The notes under the pieces: model-generated | Seen by the model: the letters and a program-made list of their open reading frames with translations, nothing else | What the model was told of the DNA's origin: nothing | Databases searched by the model: none | Shown: in pieces, positions 6,359 through 11,365 of the stretch | Layout of the letters: every line of letters begins with the position of its first letter | How positions within the stretch are numbered: the first letter of the stretch is position 1 | Translations under genes and position numbers: made by a program | NCBI GenBank assembly: GCA_036555755.1 | Contig: DATBKS010000280.1 | Coordinates: forward strand, 1 to 11,365 | Origin: JAICJR01 sp036555755 | GTDB taxonomy: Bacteria > Actinomycetota > Thermoleophilia > Solirubrobacterales > Thermoleophilaceae | Length of the DNA stretch: 11,365 bases | Direction of reading: 5' to 3'

Positions 6359-6541
6359 GGGAGACCGTCGCGTGCGTGAGCCAGGAACGCAGGTCCCAAC
6401 GGAGTAGACGGTATGGATCGGATGCTCGAGTCACTGGGTATGGGGTGATCGTGAGCACGACGGCTGGCTAAGCCGCTGGGGTAAGCTTGCGCCAAATAGC
6501 ACTTGACGTCAAATCGCCGCTGAGGGCAGATCGGAGGGGGC
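6359..6541. promoter_or_regulatory. Divergent intergenic region between the AraC-type and CBS genes
   Basis: This 183-nt gap must hold the promoters of two divergent genes. It contains the palindrome at 6503-6512, a short inverted repeat CGGCT (6461-6465) / AGCCG (6471-6475), and a TAAGCT hexamer at 6482-6487 that could serve as a -10 for the CBS gene. No clear pair of -35 and -10 elements stands out on either strand. Confidence 0.5.
6503..6512. promoter_or_regulatory. Perfect 10-bp palindrome, candidate operator
   Basis: TTGACGTCAA is a perfect palindrome 29 nt upstream of the CBS gene start. Its left half, TTGACG, also resembles a -35 hexamer, but a matching -10 would fall almost on the ribosome site of the gene, so an operator reading is preferred. 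The binding protein is unknown. Confidence 0.35.
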
Positions 6542-6955
6542 ATGCAGGTCAGCGACGGGATGAGCTCCGTAGTACTGACGATTGGACCGGGTCACAGCCT
6601 GCGGGATGCAGCCAAGGCAATGACCGAACGGAAGGTCGGAGCGGCTGTCGTAATGGACCCCGATCAGCCGGGTCCGGGGATCATCACCGAGCGGGATCTG
6701 CTCGAGTCGGTCGGTGCCGGCCAGAGCATCGACGAGGAGAAAGTGGCCGATCACCTCTCCACGAACCTCACGTTCGCGGCCAGCGATTGGTCGCTGGAAC
6801 GCGCCGCCGAGGCCATGGTGCGCGGCGGCTTCCGCCACCTCGTGGTGATGGACGGCGGCGAGGTGACGGGCGTGCTGTCGATGCGGGACATCGTTAGGTG
6901 TTGGACCGACGTCGGGGCAACCTGTGATGTGCCCGGCACTATCAACGCCGCGTGA
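6542..6955 (+). CDS. CBS-domain pair protein
   Basis: A stand-alone cytoplasmic Bateman module of 137 residues with two CBS domains, about 10-57 and 75-122. Each ends in the family's ligand-binding motif: GIITERDLL with Asp52, and GVLSMRDIV with Asp116. The AAKAMTERKVGAAVVMD and AAEAMVRGGFRHLVVMD segments align as the paired helices and strands. Such pairs usually bind adenine nucleotides and act as energy or redox sensors. Here no enzymatic or channel domain is attached, so the partner is unknown. The start ATG follows a strong GGAGGGGGC ribosome site; the stop is TGA. It diverges from the AraC-type regulator and converges on the small membrane-protein pair, and is apparently transcribed alone. 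Confidence 0.92.
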   Translation: MQVSDGMSSVVLTIGPGHSLRDAAKAMTERKVGAAVVMDPDQPGPGIITERDLLESVGAGQSIDEEKVADHLSTNLTFAASDWSLERAAEAMVRGGFRHLVVMDGGEVTGVLSMRDIVRCWTDVGATCDVPGTINAA

Positions 6956-6966
6956 CCCTCTGCGAG

Positions 6967-7008
6967 TAGGCAGTTGGCAGTTGGCAGTTGGCAGTTGGCA
7001 GTTGGCAG
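6967..7008 (+). repeat. Heptad tandem repeat GGCAGTT, 5 full copies plus a partial
   Basis: Five perfect GGCAGTT units run from 6969 to 7003, followed by a partial GGCAG (7004-7008) and preceded by TA. The array begins 12 nt after the CBS stop codon. The 7-nt period means any reading frame through it changes phase from unit to unit, so it is not coding. It is the left arm of the inverted pair described for 6967-7084. Confidence 0.95.
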
Positions 7009-7084
7009 GGCGGCGGGAAGAGTGCGGCGTCAGTTCGCGAGCAGTGGCCGGCGGGCCAACTGCCTACTGCCTACTGCCAACTAG
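6967..7084. repeat. Inverted heptad arrays forming a possible long hairpin between convergent genes
   Basis: The left arm (6967-7008) is the GGCAGTT array. The right arm (7055-7084) is its diverged reverse complement, with units AACTGCC, TACTGCC, TACTGCC and a partial AACT. The arms could pair over roughly 28 bp, with one T-T mismatch for each variant unit, around a loop of about 46 nt. Placement between the CBS stop and the oppositely oriented stop at 7089 fits a bidirectional terminator or mRNA-end element. No T-tract is present, so that role is inferred. Heptad arrays like this recall the short tandem heptamers (STRR) of cyanobacteria. Confidence 0.8.
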
Positions 7085-7088
7085 TGGA

Positions 7089-7331
7089 TCAGTGCTCGAG
7101 TGGGAGATCGGAGATCTCCTCTCGGGCCTGCCTGATCCACTTCACGATCGCGAACAGTGCGATCACCACGCCGATCCCGCAGACGACCCAGGACAGCAGG
7201 ATGCCGACGAGGGCGATCGTGATTCCGAACGCCACCCACACCGGGAGGTAGCTCGGATCGGGGAGATGGACCTCCTCCGTGGGAGGCGCGGTCTCGTCGT
7301 CGCTCTGCGGAGGAATCGGCTCGGTGGTCAT
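7089..7331 (-). CDS. Two-helix small membrane protein resembling oxidase subunit IV
   Basis: An 80-residue protein with an acidic, proline-rich N-terminus (1-24), the segment VHLPDPSYLPVWVAFG, two hydrophobic helices (about 29-47 and 49-66), and a charged tail WIRQAREEISDLPLEH facing the cytoplasm. The pattern of His-x-Pro-x-Pro-Ser before the first helix, short loop, second helix ending in Trp, then charged tail, resembles small subunit IV-type proteins of actinobacterial aa3 oxidases. This is similarity by eye, not a search result. The ATG at 7331-7329 overlaps the upstream 34-residue gene's stop by one base (TGATG), so the two are translationally coupled. It converges on the CBS gene across the heptad repeats. 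An unrelated small membrane protein remains possible. Confidence 0.78.
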   Translation of the reverse strand: MTTEPIPPQSDDETAPPTEEVHLPDPSYLPVWVAFGITIALVGILLSWVVCGIGVVIALFAIVKWIRQAREEISDLPLEH

Positions 7332-7435
7332 CAGTAGAGGTACGCCGCTACGAAGGCGAGCGCGAAGATGATCAGCGAGATCGCTCCGGCGATAAGCGCA
7401 GTGCGGATGTTCCTGTTCGCCAGGCGACGGTCCAT
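7331..7435 (-). CDS. 34-residue single-helix membrane peptide
   Basis: A short reading frame, ATG at 7435-7433 to TGA at 7333-7331. The N-terminus MDRRLANRNIRTALIAG carries four arginines, followed by one hydrophobic helix (about 12-33) ending in AAYLY. The basic N-terminus predicts an N-in single-span protein. An AAGGTG ribosome site lies about five bases before the start. Its stop shares one base with the start of the subunit IV-like gene (TGATG), strong support that both are real and co-translated. The reading frame stays open upstream, antisense to the sugar kinase gene, but that extension is a GC-rich shadow. Function is unknown; a small respiratory-complex subunit or assembly factor is inferred from its partner. 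Confidence 0.75.
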   Translation of the reverse strand: MDRRLANRNIRTALIAGAISLIIFALAFVAAYLY

Positions 7436-7463
7436 GCGGGCACCTTTGTAACAGATCGGGAGG

Positions 7464-7491
7464 CTGACCGGGACCGTAAGGCTTGTATGTT
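7464..7491 (+). promoter_or_regulatory. Putative sigma70-type promoter of the ROK-tkt-tal operon
   Basis: CTGACC (7464-7469) is separated by 16 nt from TATGTT (7486-7491), which is preceded by TG as in an extended -10. Transcription would start near 7498, giving a leader of about 25 nt before the GTG of the kinase. It sits in the 87-nt gap shared with the divergent small-peptide gene. Confidence 0.45.
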
Positions 7492-7522
7492 CTGACGCGG
7501 CCATCTCCACCCCAGGTTCAAT

Positions 7523-8527
7523 GTGAGCGACATATCCGAGCTCAGCGTAGGCGTCGACGTTGGCGGCACGAAGATTGCTGCCGCCGCCGTTTCCGGCACC
7601 TCGGTGGTCGAGAGCACCGAGCGCCCGACACTGCTCGACTCGGAGGGCATCGTCGACGAGATCGAGGCGGCGGCCCGTGGGGCGATCGAAAAGGCCTCCG
7701 ACTCGGTGGTTGCCGTCGGCATCGGCGTCCCGTCGCAGGTGCACTTCGAGACCGGGCGTGTGATGGCCAGCGTGAACATCCCGCTCAAGGGCGTCGAGCT
7801 GCGCGAGGAGCTGGGCACGCGGCTCGGGCTTCCGGTCTACGTCGACAACGACGGCAACTGCGCGGCCCTTGCCGAGGCCTACCTCGCCGCGGACGGCCCG
7901 GTGAACAACCTCGTGATGTACACGCTGGGTACGGGAGTGGGGGGCGGCGTGGTGATCAACCGGCGCGTGTTCCGCGGAGCCACCGGTCTCGGCGCGGAGC
8001 TCGGCCACGTGGTCATCCAGGCCGACGGCCCGGAATGCCCGGGCAACTGCCCCAACCGCGGCTGCATGGAGGCTCTGTGCAGCGGGCTCGCGCTCGAGCG
8101 CGACGCCACCGAGCTCGGCCGGGAGCGTCCCGACTCTCGGCTCGGCCGGATCGTCGCGGAGAAGGGGCGAGTCACCGGGCGCGACACCGTCGCCGCGGCC
8201 CACGAGGGCGACCCCGATGCGCTCAAGCTGTTCGAGCAGTTCGGCACCTGGCTCGGGGTGGGCGTCTCCAACGCGATCAACATCTTCGAGCCGGAGTGGG
8301 TGGTGATCGGCGGCGGGCTGTCCGCCGCGAGCGACTTCTACTTCGACCGGGCGGTGGAGGAGGCCAAGTCGCGCGCGCTGCCGGCTTCGCTCCCCGGCGT
8401 TCGCATTGCAATGGCCCGTGGAGGTCCCGCAGCCGGGGTAATAGGCGCGGCCCTTCTAGCTTCTCAGGAGTACGCGAGATCGACTCGGGAAACCCACTCG
8501 GAAACCGCTAGCGAGGGAGTCCTATGA
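7523..8527 (+). CDS. ROK-family sugar kinase, probable glucokinase
   Basis: Cytoplasmic ATP-dependent sugar kinase of 334 residues, most likely phosphorylating glucose to glucose 6-phosphate. The phosphate-binding loop VDVGGTK (11-17), catalytic Asp110 in VDNDGNCAALAE, TLGTGVGGG (134-142) and sugar-contacting Glu159 and His162 (GAELGH) are intact. The ROK zinc site is present but spaced C-x3-C-x4-C (Cys172, Cys176, Cys181; CPGNCPNRGCME), whereas the usual form is CxCGxxGC. There is no N-terminal HTH, so it is an enzyme rather than a ROK repressor. The start is GTG at 7523 with AGG upstream. An ATG two bases earlier is in another frame. The stop overlaps the transketolase ATG by four bases. 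Glucose as substrate is supported by the pentose phosphate neighbours but not proven; other hexoses or ManNAc are alternatives. Confidence 0.93.
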   Translation: MSDISELSVGVDVGGTKIAAAAVSGTSVVESTERPTLLDSEGIVDEIEAAARGAIEKASDSVVAVGIGVPSQVHFETGRVMASVNIPLKGVELREELGTRLGLPVYVDNDGNCAALAEAYLAADGPVNNLVMYTLGTGVGGGVVINRRVFRGATGLGAELGHVVIQADGPECPGNCPNRGCMEALCSGLALERDATELGRERPDSRLGRIVAEKGRVTGRDTVAAAHEGDPDALKLFEQFGTWLGVGVSNAINIFEPEWVVIGGGLSAASDFYFDRAVEEAKSRALPASLPGVRIAMARGGPAAGVIGAALLASQEYARSTRETHSETASEGVL

Positions 8528-10554
8528 CGACAACCCCCACGGACACGCGGGCTCTCGAAGAGCTTTGCGTGAACACAATTCGCACCCTCTCGATGGACGC
8601 GGTTCAGGCCGCGAACTCGGGACACCCTGGCGCCCCGATGGCGCTCGCCCCGCTGGCGTACGTCCTGTACGCGCGGGTGATGAAGCACAACCCCGGCAAC
8701 CCCGAGTGGTTCGACCGCGACCGCTTCGTGCTCTCCAACGGGCACGCGTCGATGCTCCTGTACGCCTCCCTCTACCTCTCGGGTTACGGCCTCACGCTCG
8801 ACGACCTCAAGAACTTCCGCCAGCTCGGCTCGAAGACCCCCGGCCACCCGGAGCGCCACCACGCGCCCGGTGTGGAGATCACCACCGGGCCGCTCGGGCA
8901 GGGCGTGGGCAACGCCGTCGGCTTCGCGCTCGCCGAGCGCATGCTGGCCGCGCGCTTCAACAGGGATAGCCACGAGATCATCGACCACCACACCTTCGCC
9001 ATCGCAAGCGACGGCGACATGATGGAGGGCATCGGCTCCGAGGCGTCCTCGCTGGCCGGCCACCTCGGCCTCGGCCGCCTCGTGATGTTCTACGACAACA
9101 ACCACATCTCGCTCGACGGGCCCACCGCGCTCTCGTTCAGCGACGACGTCGGCGCCCGCTACGAGTCGTACGGCTGGCACGTCCAGGACCTGGGCGAGGA
9201 CCTCGAGCTCGACAACATCGAGTCCGCCACGCGTGCGGCGATGGAGGTCGAGGACAAGCCGTCGCTCGTGATCCTGCGGACCCACATCGGCTACGGCAGC
9301 CCGAACAAGCAGGACACGAAGGCCGCGCACGGCGCCGCGCTCGGTGAGGAGGAGGTCGAGCTGACCAAGAAGGCCTACGGCTGGCCTTCGCTCGAGCCCT
9401 TCTATGTGCCCGAGGACGCGCTTGCTCACTTCCGCCAGGCCAAGGATCGCGGCGCGCAGTACGAGGAGGAGTGGGACGAGCGGGCCGAGGCCTACGAGGC
9501 CCAGCACCCCGAGCTCTGGCACGGGCTCAAGCTGATCATGGATGGCCGGCTGCCCGACGAGTGGGACGCCGACATGCCGCGCATCGAGGCGAGCGAGGGC
9601 AAGATCGCCACCCGCAAGGCGGGGCAGCAGGCGCTCGACTGGACCGCCTCGAAGATCCCGAATGTGCTCGGCGGAGCGGCGGACCTGTCGTCCTCGACGC
9701 TCACGACGATCACGGACGGCGGCGACGTCGAGCCGGGCAGCTTCGATGGGCGCAACGTCTACTACGGCGTGCGCGAGCACGCGATGGGAGCGATCGTCAA
9801 CGGCCTCGTCGCGCACGGCTTCCGCGCCCTCGGGGCGACGTTCCTCCAGTTCTCCGATTACATGAAGAACACAATTCGGCTGGCCGCTTTGATGAAGCTG
9901 CCGTCGTTGTTCGTCTACACGCACGACTCCATCGGGCTCGGCGAGGACGGGCCGACGCACCAGCCGATCGAGCATTTGGCCGGCCTGCGCGCGATCCCGA
10001 ACCTCTACGTCCTGCGCCCGGCTGACGCGAACGAGACGATGCAGTCCTGGCGCTTTGCGATGTGGCGGCTGGACGGTCCCGTGGCGATCGTCGAGACCCG
10101 GCAGGGTCTGCCCACGCTCGACCCGGACAGCGTGCCGAACGACGCGGTGGACCGCGGCGCCTACGTGCTGAGCGACCCGCCCGACGGCGCGGAGCCCGAC
10201 GTGCAGCTGATCGGCACGGGCTCCGAGGTGCAGCTGTGCGTGGAGGCGCAGAAGCTGCTGGCCGACGAGGGCATCGCGGCGCGCGTGATCAGCGTGCCGT
10301 GCGCCGAGCGCTTCTTTGAGCAGGAAGACGGTTACCGCGATGAGGTGCTCCTGCCCGGCGTGCGCGCGCGCGTGGCTGTCGAGGCCGCGGCGACGCTCGG
10401 CTGGGAGCGCTTCACGGGCGATCTCGGTTCCGTGATCGGGATGCACACATTCGGCGCATCCGCGCCAGACAAGGTCCTCTTCGAGCATTTCGGCTTCACC
10501 CCGCAACGGGTGGCCGAAGAGGCACGCGCCTCGCTCGACCGAGCCCGAAGGTAG
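8524..10554 (+). CDS. tkt: Transketolase
   Basis: Thiamine diphosphate-dependent enzyme of the non-oxidative pentose phosphate (or Calvin) pathway. It moves two-carbon units from ketose phosphates such as xylulose 5-phosphate to aldoses. The 676-residue length is typical. Key residues are present: His34 (SGHPGAPM), His74 (NGHASM), TTGPLGQG (120-127), the ThDP/Mg motif SDGDMMEG (162-169) with YDNNHISLDG, His269, the cofactor-activating Glu418 (YYGVREHAMGAI) and His479 in EDGPTHQP. The motif's first Gly is Ser. I see no truncation or frameshift. Its ATG overlaps the kinase stop (ATGA), and transaldolase follows 11 nt after the TAG, so it is the middle gene of a tight operon. A long antisense frame covers this gene but is a GC-composition shadow. 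Confidence 0.98.
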   Translation: MTTTPTDTRALEELCVNTIRTLSMDAVQAANSGHPGAPMALAPLAYVLYARVMKHNPGNPEWFDRDRFVLSNGHASMLLYASLYLSGYGLTLDDLKNFRQLGSKTPGHPERHHAPGVEITTGPLGQGVGNAVGFALAERMLAARFNRDSHEIIDHHTFAIASDGDMMEGIGSEASSLAGHLGLGRLVMFYDNNHISLDGPTALSFSDDVGARYESYGWHVQDLGEDLELDNIESATRAAMEVEDKPSLVILRTHIGYGSPNKQDTKAAHGAALGEEEVELTKKAYGWPSLEPFYVPEDALAHFRQAKDRGAQYEEEWDERAEAYEAQHPELWHGLKLIMDGRLPDEWDADMPRIEASEGKIATRKAGQQALDWTASKIPNVLGGAADLSSSTLTTITDGGDVEPGSFDGRNVYYGVREHAMGAIVNGLVAHGFRALGATFLQFSDYMKNTIRLAALMKLPSLFVYTHDSIGLGEDGPTHQPIEHLAGLRAIPNLYVLRPADANETMQSWRFAMWRLDGPVAIVETRQGLPTLDPDSVPNDAVDRGAYVLSDPPDGAEPDVQLIGTGSEVQLCVEAQKLLADEGIAARVISVPCAERFFEQEDGYRDEVLLPGVRARVAVEAAATLGWERFTGDLGSVIGMHTFGASAPDKVLFEHFGFTPQRVAEEARASLDRARR

Positions 10555-10565
10555 GAGGAGCTCAC

Positions 10566-11365
10566 ATGAGCGTTACGCAGGGTGTGAACGAGCGGCTCGC
10601 CGCTCTCACCGAGGCCGGCGTGAGCATCTGGCTCGACCAGATCCGCCGCAGCCTGATCGATTCCGGCGAGCTCGAGCGCATGGTCCGCGAGGACTCGCTG
10701 CGCGGCGTGACCGCCAACCCATCGATCTTCGAGAAGGCGATCCTCGGCAGTCCCGACTACGACGAGGAGCTCGCGCAGCTCGCGCGGGACAACCTCGAGG
10801 CGCGCGAGATCTACCGCAAGCTCGCGGTGGAGGACGTGTCGCTCGCCGCCGACGTGCTGCGCCCCGTCTGGGAGGGCACCGGCGGCCTCGACGGCTACGT
10901 GTCACTCGAGGTGGCCCCTCGCCTCGCCCACGACACCGAGGGCACGCTCGAGCAGGCGCGCCAGTACTGGGGCCTGGTCGACCGGCCCAACCTGATGATC
11001 AAGATCCCGGCGACGCCGGAGGGTATCCCCGCGATCGAGCAGGCGCTCTACGAGGGCATGAACGTGAACGTGACGCTGCTGTTCGCGGTGTCCGCCTACG
11101 AGGACGTCATGCACGCGTACGTCCGCGCGCTCGAGCGCCGCCACGCCGAAGGGCTGCCGCTCGACCGCCACTCGGTCGCCTCGTTCTTCGTCTCGCGCGT
11201 CGACACCGAGGTCGACAAGCGGCTCGAGGCCGCCGGCCACAGCGACATCGCCGGCCGCGCCGGGCTCGCCAACGCCCGCGCGGCGTACCTCCGCTTCCAG
11301 GAGATATTCGAGGGCGAGCGCATCGCCGTCCTGCGCGACGCCCGCGCATTCGTGCAGCGCCCGCT
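10566..11365 (+). CDS. tal: Transaldolase, C-terminus cut by window edge
   Basis: Transfers a dihydroxyacetone unit between sedoheptulose 7-phosphate or fructose 6-phosphate and aldose phosphates, through a Schiff base on lysine. About 266 residues are visible. Landmarks are SIWLDQIRR (20-28) with Asp24, GVTANPSIFEKAI (from 47), DVSLAADVLRPVW, GYVSLEVAPRLAHDT, the Schiff-base lysine Lys146 in NLMIKIPATPEG, and NVNVTLLFAVSAYEDVM. The last visible stretch, QEIFEGERIAVLRDARAFVQRP, is typical of the long actinobacterial form of about 370 residues. A fused transaldolase/glucose-6-phosphate isomerase cannot be ruled out because the end is outside the window. The ATG at 10566 is preceded by AGGAGGAGCTCAC, a strong ribosome site, and lies 11 nt after transketolase. 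It runs to the last base with no in-frame stop. Confidence 0.96.
   Translation, partial: MSVTQGVNERLAALTEAGVSIWLDQIRRSLIDSGELERMVREDSLRGVTANPSIFEKAILGSPDYDEELAQLARDNLEAREIYRKLAVEDVSLAADVLRPVWEGTGGLDGYVSLEVAPRLAHDTEGTLEQARQYWGLVDRPNLMIKIPATPEGIPAIEQALYEGMNVNVTLLFAVSAYEDVMHAYVRALERRHAEGLPLDRHSVASFFVSRVDTEVDKRLEAAGHSDIAGRAGLANARAAYLRFQEIFEGERIAVLRDARAFVQRP

Noticed and set aside
6503..6531. TTGACG as the -35 of a CBS gene promoter
   Set aside because: The spaced -10 position (GCAGAT) is a poor match and would place transcription start inside the ribosome site.
6967..7084. CRISPR array
   Set aside because: The repeats are contiguous 7-mers without spacers, and no cas genes are nearby.
6924..7337. 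Plus-strand frames translating the heptad array into GSWQ-type peptides
   Set aside because: The peptides come from translating a 7-nt tandem repeat and then the antisense of the subunit IV-like gene; no ribosome site or coding signature supports them.
7331..8203. 290-residue minus-strand frame ending in the small membrane peptide
   Set aside because: Only the last 34 residues look real, with their own ATG and ribosome site. The rest is antisense to the ROK kinase and has low-complexity composition.
8464..10506. 680-residue open frame antisense to transketolase
   Set aside because: The sense strand encodes a complete transketolase with all active-site motifs. The antisense product is rich in Arg, Val, Asp and His with no recognisable domain, as expected for a codon-phase shadow in high-GC DNA.

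Overview
This is high-GC bacterial DNA with dense genes and many 1-4 nt overlaps. Gene content and protein style point to an actinobacterium, most likely class Thermoleophilia (Solirubrobacterales or Gaiellales); this placement is inferred and was not tested by search.

Left half, minus strand, read from right to left. A short AraC-type regulator (6358-5993) is followed by a cytochrome c oxidase operon: ctaC (subunit II with a fused cytochrome c domain, 5893-4784), ctaD (subunit I, 4770-2866), a two-repeat universal-stress-like protein (2869-2027), ctaE (subunit III, 2027-1407) and a 26-residue membrane peptide (1363-1283). The run continues into an inositol-monophosphatase-family enzyme, which I place at a CTG start (1286-534), and a short-chain dehydrogenase cut off by the window edge (506-1). 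Subunit I carries the YSHPxVY signature of A2-type heme-copper oxidases instead of the D-channel glutamate. With the fused cytochrome c on subunit II this makes a caa3-like proton-pumping terminal oxidase.

Middle. A CBS-pair protein (6542-6955, plus) diverges from the AraC gene. It faces a minus-strand pair of small membrane-protein genes: a 34-residue single-helix peptide (7435-7331), then an 80-residue two-helix protein resembling oxidase subunit IV (7331-7089). The convergent gap (6956-7088) holds an array of five and a half GGCAGTT heptads and an inverted, diverged copy, which together could form a long hairpin.

Right half, plus strand. A ROK-family sugar kinase (probable glucokinase, 7523-8527) overlaps transketolase (8524-10554), followed 11 nt later by transaldolase (10566 to the window end). 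This is a glucose-entry and non-oxidative pentose phosphate operon. A plausible promoter lies just upstream of the kinase, in the 87-nt gap shared with the divergent small-protein pair.

The most interesting material is the oxidase neighbourhood: two tiny membrane proteins too short for standard gene callers, a stress-type protein translationally coupled between subunits I and III, extra helices on subunit I, and a probable CTG start. There is no sign of phage, transposon, CRISPR or RNA genes. No intergenic stretch exceeds 300 nt.
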